A DNA stretch of 59,420 nt from Nitrospira sp. (lineage in GTDB: Bacteria; Nitrospirota; Nitrospiria; Nitrospirales; Nitrospiraceae), in contig JAHFEW010000018.1 of NCBI GenBank assembly GCA_023248215.1, positions 1 to 59,420 on the forward strand. Reading direction: 5' to 3'. The position numbers and the translations under genes are program-made. Under the pieces are notes generated by a model, which was given only the letters and a program-made list of their open reading frames with translations, did no database searches and was not told the DNA's origin. Numbering within the stretch: the first letter of the stretch is position 1; each line of letters begins with the position of its first letter. Positions 18,360-26,846 of this stretch are shown piece by piece.

Positions 18360-19125
18360 CGAACGGGAGCGGCTGGCTCGAACAGCCATGGATCCTCACC
18401 AACCGTTTTCCGAAGTCGAGCGTGAGGCGGTCTATCGCGCTATTTTCGAGCGCCGGGATGTCCGTCGAAATTTTCTGCCGACGCCGATTCCCGATGAGGT
18501 CCTCGCGCGACTGCTGAACGCGGCGCACCATGCCGGGTCGGTGGGGTTCATGCAGCCTTGGGATTTTGTCGTTGTTCGTGCGCGTGAGACGAAGCGGGCG
18601 GTCAAGCAGCTCTTTGACAAGACAAATAAGACCGCGGCCCTGCGCTACAAGAAACCCCGCGCGGAACTGTATCGCAGTCTCAAACTGGAAGGCATTGAAG
18701 AATCTTCGGTCAATCTCTGTGTGACCTGCAGCCGGCAACGAGGCGGTCCTCATGTCCTCGGACGTTCGACGGCACGGGATACCGATCTGTATAGCACCTG
18801 CTGCGCCATTCAGAATCTCTGGTTGGCGGCGCGCGCCGAAGGGATCGGGGTCGGGTGGGTGAGTATTTTGAATCATGCCGCGCTGAAGCAGGTGCTCGGT
18901 GTTCCGAGGCCGGTCAAAGTGCTGGCCTACCTCTGTCTCGGTTACGTATCGGAGTTTGCGGCGAAGCCCGATCTTGAAACCGCGGGCTGGAGGATCAGAC
19001 TTCCGGTGCAGGAACTGGTGCACTACGAGGCATGGGGAAACAGGATGCAGGAGAGTGGGAGGAAAAAGGGATGCGGATCACCAAAGTCTATACGAGAACG
19101 GGCGACGCAGGCCAAACGAGGTTAG
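18337..19125 (+). CDS. bluB: 5,6-dimethylbenzimidazole synthase
   Basis: BluB splits reduced FMN with oxygen to make dimethylbenzimidazole, the lower ligand of B12. The 262 residues belong to the nitroreductase fold and carry the BluB hallmarks ERRDVRRNF, AAHHAGSVGFMQPWDFV and LEGIEESSVNLCVTC. Oxygen dependence implies the host meets oxygen. ATG 18337 (preceded by AGAGG) is chosen; ATG 18349 is an alternative. The last 55 bases overlap the pduO frame, and about 20 C-terminal residues beyond YEAWGN look non-conserved. CobT, which uses the product, is encoded three genes downstream. Confidence 0.93.
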   Translation: MATLMARDERERLARTAMDPHQPFSEVEREAVYRAIFERRDVRRNFLPTPIPDEVLARLLNAAHHAGSVGFMQPWDFVVVRARETKRAVKQLFDKTNKTAALRYKKPRAELYRSLKLEGIEESSVNLCVTCSRQRGGPHVLGRSTARDTDLYSTCCAIQNLWLAARAEGIGVGWVSILNHAALKQVLGVPRPVKVLAYLCLGYVSEFAAKPDLETAGWRIRLPVQELVHYEAWGNRMQESGRKKGCGSPKSIRERATQAKRG

Positions 19126-19667
19126 CCGGAGGGCAACAGGTCTGGAAAGACTGCCTGCGCGTCGAAGCCTACGGGACGGTCGATGAATTGAATGCGTCCG
19201 TCGGGTTGGTACGAGCGATGAACGCCGAAGCCGCCACGAAGTCTGCCGCCTCGACGCAAGTGGAAGAGGACCTGCGCTGGGTTCAGAACAAGTTGTTCGA
19301 TGTCGGCAGCATTCTCGCCACGGCCCCGGGCCAAACGTTTGCCAATATGCCGACGGTCACGGCGAAAGATGTGACGAGGCTTGAGCGGATGATCGATCGC
19401 TGCCAGGAAGATCTGGCGCCGCTCAAGGAATTCATCCTCCCAGGCGGGGGCAAGGTCTCGGCGACGCTCCACCAAGCGAGAACGATTTGCCGCCGCGCCG
19501 AGCGGATCTGCATTCGGTTGGCGCGCGAGGAAACGGTGGCAGCCGAGCTCAACAAATACTTAAACCGTCTGAGCGATGCGCTGTTCGTCTTGGCTCGATG
19601 GGTGGCGAAGACGCAGGGCGAACCGGAATTTCTGTGGCAACGCGAATCCGGCACGTCCGCCGAATGA
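19071..19667 (+). CDS. pduO: PduO-type ATP:cob(I)alamin adenosyltransferase
   Basis: It makes adenosylcobalamin from cob(I)alamin and ATP. It is unrelated in fold to CobO (a trimeric five-helix bundle). The 198 residues have the N-terminal ATP-binding signature VYTRTGDAGQTRL, AYGTVDELNA, and the C-terminal LPGGG and ARTICRRAERICI motifs. ATG 19071 follows GGGAGGAAAAAGGG and is preferred over ATG 19032. It overlaps the bluB end by 55 bases. Presence of both CobO and PduO types in one operon suggests separate duties, such as de novo intermediates versus imported cobalamin. Confidence 0.92.
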   Translation: MRITKVYTRTGDAGQTRLAGGQQVWKDCLRVEAYGTVDELNASVGLVRAMNAEAATKSAASTQVEEDLRWVQNKLFDVGSILATAPGQTFANMPTVTAKDVTRLERMIDRCQEDLAPLKEFILPGGGKVSATLHQARTICRRAERICIRLAREETVAAELNKYLNRLSDALFVLARWVAKTQGEPEFLWQRESGTSAE

Positions 19668-19671
19668 ATGT

Positions 19672-20208
19672 ATGAAACGGAACGTGAGCAGGCGATCGCG
19701 GCTCATTCTGGTTGTGGGGGGAGCTGCATCCGGAAAAAGTCAGGCGGCGCTCGATCGAGCGGGCCGGACCGGACCGAAGGTTTTTGTGGCGACGGGGCAG
19801 GCGTTGGATCGTGAGATGGCGGCGCGGATTGCGCGGCATCGCGCGACGCGGTCCGCGGATTGGATGACGGCAGAAGTGCCGCGTGACCTGGCGGCTTGGT
19901 TTCGATCGGATGGCAAGGCCTATCGCACGATCGTCGTGGATTGCCTGACGCTCTGGTTGAGCAATGTGTACGGGCGTCGTATCGCCGGTGCGGACGTGGT
20001 CGGGCGGGTCGATGATGTGCTGGAGGCCATTCGCGCCGTTCCGGCCAAGGTGGTGCTGGTGAGTAACGAATTGGGATTCGGTCTGGTACCGACCAGCCGC
20101 AGCGCGCGCGCCTTTCGCGATGTCGCCGGGCGAGTCAATCAGCAGATCGCCGAGGCGGCAGACGAGGTCTATGTTGTCATCAGTGGCCAATCGCTCAGAC
20201 TCAAATGA
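19672..20208 (+). CDS. cobU: Adenosylcobinamide kinase / adenosylcobinamide-phosphate guanylyltransferase
   Basis: It phosphorylates adenosylcobinamide and then adds GMP to give AdoCbi-GDP. The 178 residues contain the P-loop GGAASGKSQAAL, the conserved RIARHRATRSADWMT segment with its catalytic His region, VVDCLTLWLSN, and VSNELGFGLVP. ATG 19672 lies four bases after the pduO stop; a longer frame from 19576 runs through pduO and is not needed. Confidence 0.93.
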   Translation: MKRNVSRRSRLILVVGGAASGKSQAALDRAGRTGPKVFVATGQALDREMAARIARHRATRSADWMTAEVPRDLAAWFRSDGKAYRTIVVDCLTLWLSNVYGRRIAGADVVGRVDDVLEAIRAVPAKVVLVSNELGFGLVPTSRSARAFRDVAGRVNQQIAEAADEVYVVISGQSLRLK

Positions 20209-20223
20209 AATGGGAGAATCTTG

Positions 20224-21276
20224 ATGATGCTCGATGAGGTGTTGGCGCGTATTCAGCCGGTCGATCGTGAAATAGCGGCGCGGACCCAGGCTCGCCTTGA
20301 CCGGTTGACCAAACCCTTGGGGAGTCTTGGACGGCTGGAAGAAACCGCCGTGCGTTATGCCACCATCACGGGCGAGGTGAAACCGAACGTGCCGCGCGGG
20401 GTCGTGTTCACCTTCGCGGCCGACCATGGGGTGGCCACAGAAGGGGTGAGCGCCTACCCGCGCGAGGTCACGCCGCAAATGGTGCTGAACTTTCTCCGCG
20501 GTGGCGCCGGCGTGAATGTGCTCGCGCGTCATGTCGGGGTTGAGGTGCGGGTCGTGGATATCGGCGTGGCGTATGAATTCGGCCCTGTGCCGGGACTCAT
20601 TCAGAAGAAGGTCATGGCGGGGACGAAGAATTTGCTGGTGGAAGCGGCGATGAGTCGTGAGCAGGCCATGGAAGCCCTGCAGGTCGGCGTCGACTTGGCC
20701 ACCGAGGCCGCGCGCGAAGGCATCGGCCTGATCGGGACCGGTGATATGGGCATCGGCAACACCACGCCGAGTGCGGCGATCACGGCGGTGATGACCGGTC
20801 GGTCTGTGGCCGAGGTGACCGGCCGCGGAACCGGGATCGACGAGGCGGCCCACGCCCACAAAGTGGCGATCATTCAGCAGGCGCTCGATCGACATCGCCC
20901 GAACCAGGCCGATGCGCTTGATGTGCTGGCCAAGGTCGGCGGTCTAGAGATCGGCGGTTTGGCCGGGCTCATACTCGGCGCTGCGGCGACCCGGGTGCCG
21001 GTGGTCTTGGATGGGTTCATTGCGGGCGCTGCGGCATTGATCGCGGTGGGATTGCAGCCACGGTGCCGGGACTATGTGATTGCGTCGCATCGATCGGTGG
21101 AACGGGGTCATCAAGCCATCCTGGATCATCTGGACCTGAAACCCCTTTTCGATCTCGATCTCCGGCTCGGGGAAGGGACGGGCGCTTGTCTGGGCATGAG
21201 CATCGTGCAGGCGTCGATCAAGATTCTCACCGAGATGGCGACCTTCGATGAAGCGGGTGTGTCGGAACGTGACTGA
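20224..21276 (+). CDS. cobT: Nicotinate-nucleotide:dimethylbenzimidazole phosphoribosyltransferase
   Basis: It activates dimethylbenzimidazole (made by BluB) to alpha-ribazole phosphate. The 350 residues contain DRLTKPLGSLGRLE, FAADHGVATEGVSAYP, IGTGDMGIGNTTPSAA and the catalytic-glutamate segment LRLGEGTGACLG near the C-terminus. GGAGAA precedes the tandem ATG codons at 20224/20227. It is placed between cobU and cobS, the usual late-assembly order. Confidence 0.95.
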   Translation: MMLDEVLARIQPVDREIAARTQARLDRLTKPLGSLGRLEETAVRYATITGEVKPNVPRGVVFTFAADHGVATEGVSAYPREVTPQMVLNFLRGGAGVNVLARHVGVEVRVVDIGVAYEFGPVPGLIQKKVMAGTKNLLVEAAMSREQAMEALQVGVDLATEAAREGIGLIGTGDMGIGNTTPSAAITAVMTGRSVAEVTGRGTGIDEAAHAHKVAIIQQALDRHRPNQADALDVLAKVGGLEIGGLAGLILGAAATRVPVVLDGFIAGAAALIAVGLQPRCRDYVIASHRSVERGHQAILDHLDLKPLFDLDLRLGEGTGACLGMSIVQASIKILTEMATFDEAGVSERD

Positions 21277-21286
21277 TATTGCCACC

Positions 21287-22042
21287 ATGACCAGGCCCTT
21301 TGTCTTCGCCTGGCATTTTCTGACGGCGATCCCCATCAGCCGGAGTCATCATGAACCGACGGCCAGCGAGTTGGCTGCGTCGATGGCCTGGTATTCCACG
21401 GTCGGCCTCATGATCGGCGGTCTGCTCGCGCTGGCCGACAACGGATTGCGTTGGTTTCTGACGGCCGAAGTCGTGAATGTGCTGCTGATCGTGCTGCTGG
21501 TGGTCCTGACGCGCGGTTTGCATCAAGACGGACTGGCAGACACCTTGGATGGATTGGCCGGCGGTCGCACGGCAGCAGACCGGTTGCCAATCATGCGTGA
21601 TCCGCGGGTCGGCGCGATCGGAGCTACAGGATTGTTTCTATCTTTGTTGCTGCGTTACGCCGGGTTGCTCGCCCTTCCCCCGTCGTTGCGTCTTCCCGTC
21701 CTGGTCTGTATGCCGGCGCTTGGCCGCTGGGCGATGGTGACCGTCGCCTGGTCTTCTCCCTATGCGAGGAGCGAGGGCGGACTTGCCGCGCCGTTCCTGG
21801 CACATTTGTCCTTGCACCATGTGCTGGTGTCGAGCCTCGTCCTGGCCTTGGCGCTGGCGGCAGGATTGGGCCCCCTCGCGGCGCTTGCGACCATGGGCGC
21901 GGGTTTGGCGTTGGTTGTCCTGGTGCGAAGCGGCTGCCGTGAATGGTTCGGGGGAGTGACCGGAGACATGCTCGGCGCTACGAATGAGTTGATCGAGATC
22001 CTCTTCTTGCTGCTGGTTCCGGCATTGGTGATCGGACGATGA
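21287..22042 (+). CDS. cobS: Adenosylcobinamide-GDP ribazoletransferase (cobalamin synthase)
   Basis: This integral-membrane enzyme joins AdoCbi-GDP to alpha-ribazole (phosphate), closing the nucleotide loop. The 251 residues have multiple helices and the family motifs HFLTAIPI near the N-terminus, RGLHQDGLADTLDGLAGG, DPRVGAIGATG and GDMLGATNELIE. ATG 21287 gives the family-typical N-terminus; ATG 21248 inside cobT would add 13 residues. Its stop overlaps cbiB by four bases. Confidence 0.92.
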   Translation: MTRPFVFAWHFLTAIPISRSHHEPTASELAASMAWYSTVGLMIGGLLALADNGLRWFLTAEVVNVLLIVLLVVLTRGLHQDGLADTLDGLAGGRTAADRLPIMRDPRVGAIGATGLFLSLLLRYAGLLALPPSLRLPVLVCMPALGRWAMVTVAWSSPYARSEGGLAAPFLAHLSLHHVLVSSLVLALALAAGLGPLAALATMGAGLALVVLVRSGCREWFGGVTGDMLGATNELIEILFLLLVPALVIGR

Positions 22043-22995
22043 CCGGCGGCGATCTGTTGCTGGCGGCGGCGCTGGACGCGGCGGTGGGAGATCCCCGCTG
22101 GTTTCCTCACCCGGTCAGGGGGATGGGTGTGGTCATTGCTTGGTTCGACGATCGAATCAGAAACCTGTGCCGGACCGATCAGGCCCTTCGAATTGCCGGT
22201 ATCTGCCTTGCCATAGGACTGCCGGCGGGGGTCTATGCTGCTGCGACCTTCGTCATCGCACGGGCGGCCTCGTTCTCGCCTGTGCTGGGACAGGCAGTCG
22301 GAATCGGATTGGCCTACACGACACTCGCGGGGCGTGATCTCTTCGACCATGTCCAGGCAGTCAGCCGCGAATTGGAGCGTGGAAACCTCGCCGGAGCTCG
22401 TGAGGCAGTTGCCATGATCGTAGGCCGCGACAGTGCCACCCTGGCGGAGCCTGAAATCGTGCGTGCGACTGTGGAGACGATTGCAGAAAGCTCGTCGGAC
22501 GGCATTATCGCGCCTCTCGTATATCTGACCCTGGGAGGCGCGCCGCTGGCATTGGCCTACAAGGCGATCAATACGCTCGACTCGATGGTCGGCCACCGCG
22601 ATGCCCGCTACGAATATTTCGGCTGGGCCTCCGCGCGGCTCGACGATGTGATGAATTGGATTCCTGCTCGGCTGACCGGCAGCTTCATCGCGCTGGCGGC
22701 GGGCTTGGCAACCGGGCAATGGCATCGCGTCCGAGCCAGCTGGTACATCCTGCATCGAGACGGGGACAAGCATGCCAGTCCGAACAGCGGGAGACCGGAA
22801 GCCGCCATGGCCGGCGCGTTGGGTGTGCAACTCGGCGGCCGGAATTATTATGACGGGGTGCCTCACGATCGCCTGCTGATCGGCGACGGTACAGTCACTC
22901 TGACCCCAGCCCATATCGCACAAGCTACGCGTATCATGGTGGCAACCTGGGGACTGGGTCTCTTCCTTGCCTTGCTCTCATTGTGGGTCTCATGA
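22039..22995 (+). CDS. cbiB: Adenosylcobinamide-phosphate synthase
   Basis: This membrane enzyme attaches the aminopropanol (phosphate) arm to adenosylcobyric acid. The 318 residues have several helices and characteristic motifs: DAAVGDPRWFPHPVRGMG at the N-terminus, VGRDSATLAEPEIVRATVE, and ESSSDGIIAPLVY followed by KAINTLDSMVGHRD. It is coupled by four-base overlaps to cobS and to the aminotransferase-fold decarboxylase gene after it, which supplies the aminopropanol phosphate. Confidence 0.94.
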   Translation: MTGGDLLLAAALDAAVGDPRWFPHPVRGMGVVIAWFDDRIRNLCRTDQALRIAGICLAIGLPAGVYAAATFVIARAASFSPVLGQAVGIGLAYTTLAGRDLFDHVQAVSRELERGNLAGAREAVAMIVGRDSATLAEPEIVRATVETIAESSSDGIIAPLVYLTLGGAPLALAYKAINTLDSMVGHRDARYEYFGWASARLDDVMNWIPARLTGSFIALAAGLATGQWHRVRASWYILHRDGDKHASPNSGRPEAAMAGALGVQLGGRNYYDGVPHDRLLIGDGTVTLTPAHIAQATRIMVATWGLGLFLALLSLWVS

Positions 22996-24101
22996 CGGGC
23001 ATCGGTCACGGCGGGGATGTGTATGCTGCGGCTCGCGAGCTGAGGCGAGGACTCCATCGCCTCCTGGATTTCAGCGCCAGCATCAATCCATTGGGACCTT
23101 CGCCCGCCGCGTTGCGGACGATCGCTGACGCAGGAGAACTGCTCCAGCACTATCCAGATCCGACCTGCTGGGATCTGCGTCAGGCGCTGGCCATCCATTG
23201 GCAGCGCCCAGCCGAGGAGTTTCTTATCGGAAACGGCTCTACCGAGTTGATTCATCTGCTGCCCAGGGCCTTGCAGATTCGGCACCTTCTGGTAGTCGGT
23301 CCGACGTTTTCAGAATATGCCGCGGCGATGAAGCAATGCGGGGGACATGTCAGCATGGTGATGGCGGATCGCGCCGAAGGCTATCGTCCGCCGCTTGAGC
23401 AGGTCTTTGCTCCCGCTCATGGAATTGGGCAGACAGGTGTGGACCGTCCTCCCATCGATGCGGTCCTCCTATGTAATCCCAATAGTCCTACCGGCTACGC
23501 CTGCGATGCCGCAGTAGTGAGGAGGCTGGCGCGTGAGGCGGCGCGTCGCCGGCTCTGGTTTCTCGTGGATGAAACCTTTGCCGAGTATTGTGGTGATGCG
23601 TCGATTCTGTCACAGGCTCTTCCGGCGCGCACGATCGTGCTGCGCAGCTTTACGAAATTCTATGGGCTGCCCGGACTTCGCGTGGGGTATGTGGTGGCGA
23701 ATTCGCACGTCATCGAACAAATCGCGGCGCACCAACCTCCTTGGTCCGTGAACATGCTGGCTCAGCGAGCTGCTGAGGCCGCTTTGCACGATGTGCGGCA
23801 TGCCCGGCGGAGCCTCCGATTCATGGACCGAGAGCGAGCGAGGCTGCTGAGGGCACTCACTCGGCTGCCGGGTTGTTCAGTGTTCCCCTCTGCCGCAAAT
23901 TTCATCCTGATGGAATTACCGGTCGGGCAGAAGATGGCGGAGACGGTGGCCGCCCTTCGTCGGCGGGGCATCTTGATTCGGGATTGCTCGCAGGTGCCTG
24001 GATTGGTTGCCCGTTCGGTGCGGGTGGCTGTTCGAACGAGGGCCGACAATGACCGTCTTCTGTATGCTTTGACCGCCGTCATTCGTGGTGGTGGCTCATG
24101 A
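22992..24101 (+). CDS. cobD: Threonine-phosphate decarboxylase (CobD/CobC type, PLP)
   Basis: It decarboxylates L-threonine phosphate to (R)-1-aminopropan-2-yl phosphate for the nucleotide arm. The 369 residues have the class I/II aminotransferase fold: LDFSASINPLGPS near the start, NPNSPTG, VDETFAEY, and the PLP lysine in RSFTKFYGLPGLRVGY. ATG 22992 overlaps the cbiB stop (ATGA); a GTG at 22983 is less likely. Histidinol-phosphate aminotransferase is the main look-alike, but position between cbiB and cbiZ fixes the role. The name follows Salmonella usage. Confidence 0.9.
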   Translation: MTGIGHGGDVYAAARELRRGLHRLLDFSASINPLGPSPAALRTIADAGELLQHYPDPTCWDLRQALAIHWQRPAEEFLIGNGSTELIHLLPRALQIRHLLVVGPTFSEYAAAMKQCGGHVSMVMADRAEGYRPPLEQVFAPAHGIGQTGVDRPPIDAVLLCNPNSPTGYACDAAVVRRLAREAARRRLWFLVDETFAEYCGDASILSQALPARTIVLRSFTKFYGLPGLRVGYVVANSHVIEQIAAHQPPWSVNMLAQRAAEAALHDVRHARRSLRFMDRERARLLRALTRLPGCSVFPSAANFILMELPVGQKMAETVAALRRRGILIRDCSQVPGLVARSVRVAVRTRADNDRLLYALTAVIRGGGS

Positions 24102-24847
24102 AGGCGCCTCTTTCCGATCACCTCTCGACTCGTTATCGCATCGCCGAAGGCACGCTCATCGTCGATCTTGGGACTCGCATGCGCGTCTTATCTTCCGCCC
24201 CAGGAGGAGGAGGGCTTCGAACGACCCGCTATATTTTGAATCATCAAGTTCCGGCCGACCCTATTCGGACTCAGGTCTCGGGGCGGAACTTCAAGGAACG
24301 GCACTGGGGCGACCCGGCCCGTTATCTTCGAGGGGTTGCGGAGGCGCACGGTGTGGACCGAGACTGTGTCGGTCTCATGACGGCCGTTCCGATGAAACAG
24401 GTAGTGACCGGCCGCGAGGGACAGAATGAAATCTGGGTCGAATGTTTTGCCACGGTCGGTGTGACCAACGCCGTGCGGGCCGGTGAGCCGCCTCGGCGCG
24501 CGCAAGGCGAGAGCGTTGATCGTGCGGCTGGTACGATCAATCTCATTCTGATTACGAATGCCTGTCTGACTGTTCCTGCCTTGGTCTGTGCCGTCCAGGT
24601 TGCGACGGAGAGCAAGACCGGGGTGCTACGTGACCATGCCGTTCCCAGCTGGACTGGTCGTCCCGGCGCAACGGGAACGGGAACGGATGCCGTGGTCATT
24701 GCTTGCGCTCTGCGGGGCGACGGACCATGGCACCCCTACGCCGGCACCCACACCGATATCGGATCCATGATTGGGCGGGTCACCGCCGATTGCCTCACGC
24801 AAGGCCTGGCGCGCGCGACGCAGTGGGCCGCGCAACGCCGACCGTAA
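24098..24847 (+). CDS. cbiZ: CbiZ-type adenosylcobinamide amidohydrolase
   Basis: CbiZ removes the aminopropanol arm of (pseudo)cobalamin precursors to give adenosylcobyric acid, allowing salvaged corrinoids to be rebuilt with the preferred lower ligand. The 249 residues have the family patterns LMTAVPMKQVV, CFATVGVTNAVRAG, RPGATGTGTDAVVIAC and YAGTHTDIGSMIG. It begins inside the aminotransferase stop (ATGA) and is followed by cobQ after 27 bases. Its product is also the CobQ product, so it feeds the pathway at the CbiB step. Confidence 0.88.
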   Translation: MKAPLSDHLSTRYRIAEGTLIVDLGTRMRVLSSAPGGGGLRTTRYILNHQVPADPIRTQVSGRNFKERHWGDPARYLRGVAEAHGVDRDCVGLMTAVPMKQVVTGREGQNEIWVECFATVGVTNAVRAGEPPRRAQGESVDRAAGTINLILITNACLTVPALVCAVQVATESKTGVLRDHAVPSWTGRPGATGTGTDAVVIACALRGDGPWHPYAGTHTDIGSMIGRVTADCLTQGLARATQWAAQRRP

Positions 24848-24874
24848 ACCATTCTCACTGTCTGGCGACAGCCC

Positions 24875-26446
24875 ATGCCACATCCTGCTCGTGCCAATGC
24901 GATCGCGGTTTTAGGAACCGGCTCCGACGTCGGGAAGAGCATGATTACGTCAGGATTATGCCGGCTCTTGCGTCGGGCCGGCTTTCGAGTCGCCCCCTTC
25001 AAAGCCCAGAATATGTCATTGAACTCCTTCGTCACGCCGGAGGGCGGTGAGATCGGGCGCGCCCAAGCCCTGCAAGCCGAAGCCTGTGGGATTCCACCCC
25101 ATGTGGATATGAATCCCATTTTGCTCAAACCGGAATCCAATTCCCGGTCCCAAGTCATTGTGCAGGGGCGAGTCTTTGCCACGCTCGATGCCCAAGCCTA
25201 TTTCGCCCGGACCCAAGATTCCGATTTGTTTCGCGCGGTGCGAGAGAGCTACGCGCGCCTGGCGTCGCAGTATGAGGTCATCGTCATCGAAGGCGCCGGC
25301 AGCGCGGCGGAGGTCAACCTTCGCGATCGCGATCTGGTGAATTGGCCGGTCGTCGAAATGGCCGATGCCCAGGTTGTGTTGGTGGGAGACATTGATCGTG
25401 GGGGCGTGTTCGCTCAAATCATCGGGACGCTCGACCTCATCGCACCAGAGGAACGCGCACGGGTATGCGGCATCGTTATCAACAAGTTTCGAGGGGACGT
25501 GGCACTTTTCGCCGATGGAATTCGTTTTCTCACGGAGCGGACGGGGATTCCTGTCCTGGGTGTGCTGCCGTTTCTGCGGGACCTCGCCCTCGATCAGGAG
25601 GACAGCCTCGATGTGGACCTGCGGCGGCAGATTCCTTTTGCAGCGGACCGCATCAATATTGCCGTCCTGCTCGTGCCGCACATGAGCAACTTCACCGATT
25701 TCAACGCGCTGACCGAAGAGTCGGATGTGCTGTTGCATTATGTGGCTGTCCCCGAGGAGGCAGCCGGCGCCGATGTCATCCTGATTCCCGGTACGAAGGC
25801 GACGCTGGCGGACCTCGGCTATCTACGCGAGAATGGGTTTGAACCGCTTTTACAAGGTCACATTCAACGCGGGGGAGAATTGGTCGGCATCTGCGGAGGA
25901 TACCAAATGTTGGGGCGACAGATCGCCGACCCCGATGGCCTGGAATCTGGAGGGACGGGAGAGGGTTTTGGATTTCTACACCTCACCACCCTGTTGAAAC
26001 GGGACAAAATTACCGAGCAAGTCGCGGCGCGTCCCTTACACCTCAGTGACCAGGATGCGCCGCCGGTTCAGGGTTATCTGATCCACATGGGGCGGACGAA
26101 TCGCCATGAGCACCGGCCTTGCTTTCTACTTCACGATGCAAAAGAAGTATCCGAGCGTCCCGGCGAAAAGACCGGACAAGACGACGAGTGTTTGGATGGC
26201 GCGGTGCGCGACGACGGCTTGGTCTGGGGGACCTACATTCATGGTCTGTTCGATCAGCCGTCGTTTCGTCGCGCCTGGCTGAACAGGTTACGTACCCGCA
26301 AGGGACTTCCCGCTCTCGATCTTACGCTCTCACAGCTGGTGAACGACAAGCGGCGGGACGCGCTGGATCGATGGGCTGACTATGTCGAACAGCATCTTGA
26401 CCTGGGCCTGATCTGGGACCTGGTGGGAAAGAAGGGGAGGGCATAG
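24875..26446 (+). CDS. cobQ: Cobyric acid synthase
   Basis: It amidates side chains b, d, e and g of adenosylcobyrinate a,c-diamide using glutamine and ATP. The 523 residues have the N-terminal P-loop GTGSDVGKSMITSGLCR, the signature FKAQNMSLNSFVT, IEGAGSAAEVNLRDRD, DIDRGGVFAQIIGTL, and the glutamine amidotransferase nucleophile Cys340 in GICGGYQMLGR. It is the last gene of the cobalamin run. No strong terminator is seen after it. Confidence 0.96.
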   Translation: MPHPARANAIAVLGTGSDVGKSMITSGLCRLLRRAGFRVAPFKAQNMSLNSFVTPEGGEIGRAQALQAEACGIPPHVDMNPILLKPESNSRSQVIVQGRVFATLDAQAYFARTQDSDLFRAVRESYARLASQYEVIVIEGAGSAAEVNLRDRDLVNWPVVEMADAQVVLVGDIDRGGVFAQIIGTLDLIAPEERARVCGIVINKFRGDVALFADGIRFLTERTGIPVLGVLPFLRDLALDQEDSLDVDLRRQIPFAADRINIAVLLVPHMSNFTDFNALTEESDVLLHYVAVPEEAAGADVILIPGTKATLADLGYLRENGFEPLLQGHIQRGGELVGICGGYQMLGRQIADPDGLESGGTGEGFGFLHLTTLLKRDKITEQVAARPLHLSDQDAPPVQGYLIHMGRTNRHEHRPCFLLHDAKEVSERPGEKTGQDDECLDGAVRDDGLVWGTYIHGLFDQPSFRRAWLNRLRTRKGLPALDLTLSQLVNDKRRDALDRWADYVEQHLDLGLIWDLVGKKGRA

Positions 26447-26846
26447 GCAATTATCGAGTTTTTCGACGAGATCCCCTGATGCCGCTCTGACAGTTGGCCT
26501 CAAAAACGACTAAACTTTGGCGCGTCTGCCGAAATCTTGAACAATAGCGCGGCCCTCTCAGCCTATCTGAGCATAGTGGGTATAGTTGATAGTCCACACC
26601 TAATCATCCACGAAATCACAGACTTCATTCATTCTGCCCTCGTTCCTCATATCGATCCTAAGTAATTGATTTTGTTTGGCACCGATCGTGCACAAGCAGG
26701 CCGAGGCTAAATCGTCATTGAGCAGACGCGCTGTGTCATTGAAATTGTCAACGAAGAATTTTGCGCTATCTTTGTCAGAGAGTCATCTGAGTGTCAGGGG
26801 CATACATCCCCGTCAGGGCGACCAGAAACAGGCAGGAGGAGGAGGC
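26447..26846. other. Intergenic leader of the chemosensory operon
   Basis: About 400 comparatively AT-rich bases hold no convincing gene. A frame open from 26676 merges with the DUF3365 gene but has no ribosome binding site and lacks a signal peptide. A sigma-54-type promoter candidate lies at 26677-26692, leaving a leader of about 140 bases. Confidence 0.5.
26677..26692 (+). promoter_or_regulatory. Candidate sigma-54 (-24/-12) promoter
   Basis: TGGCACCGATCGTGCA has the GG and GC dinucleotides at the exact spacing of the sigma-54 consensus (TGGCAC-N5-TTGCA), with one mismatch in the -12 box. It sits about 150 bases before the first gene of the chemosensory cluster. No sigma-54 activator gene is visible nearby. 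Confidence 0.4.

Noticed and set aside
19549-20895. 448-residue antisense open frame over pduO, cobU and cobT
   Set aside because: It spans three clear genes on the other strand, is rich in Arg/His/Pro as expected for a shadow, and resembles nothing.
21760-22923. 387-residue antisense open frame over cobS and cbiB
   Set aside because: Shadow of two conserved genes; composition is not protein-like.
26676-26846. 57-residue extension of the DUF3365 frame
   Set aside because: It would bury the signal peptide internally; ATG 26847 has AGGAGGAGG directly upstream.
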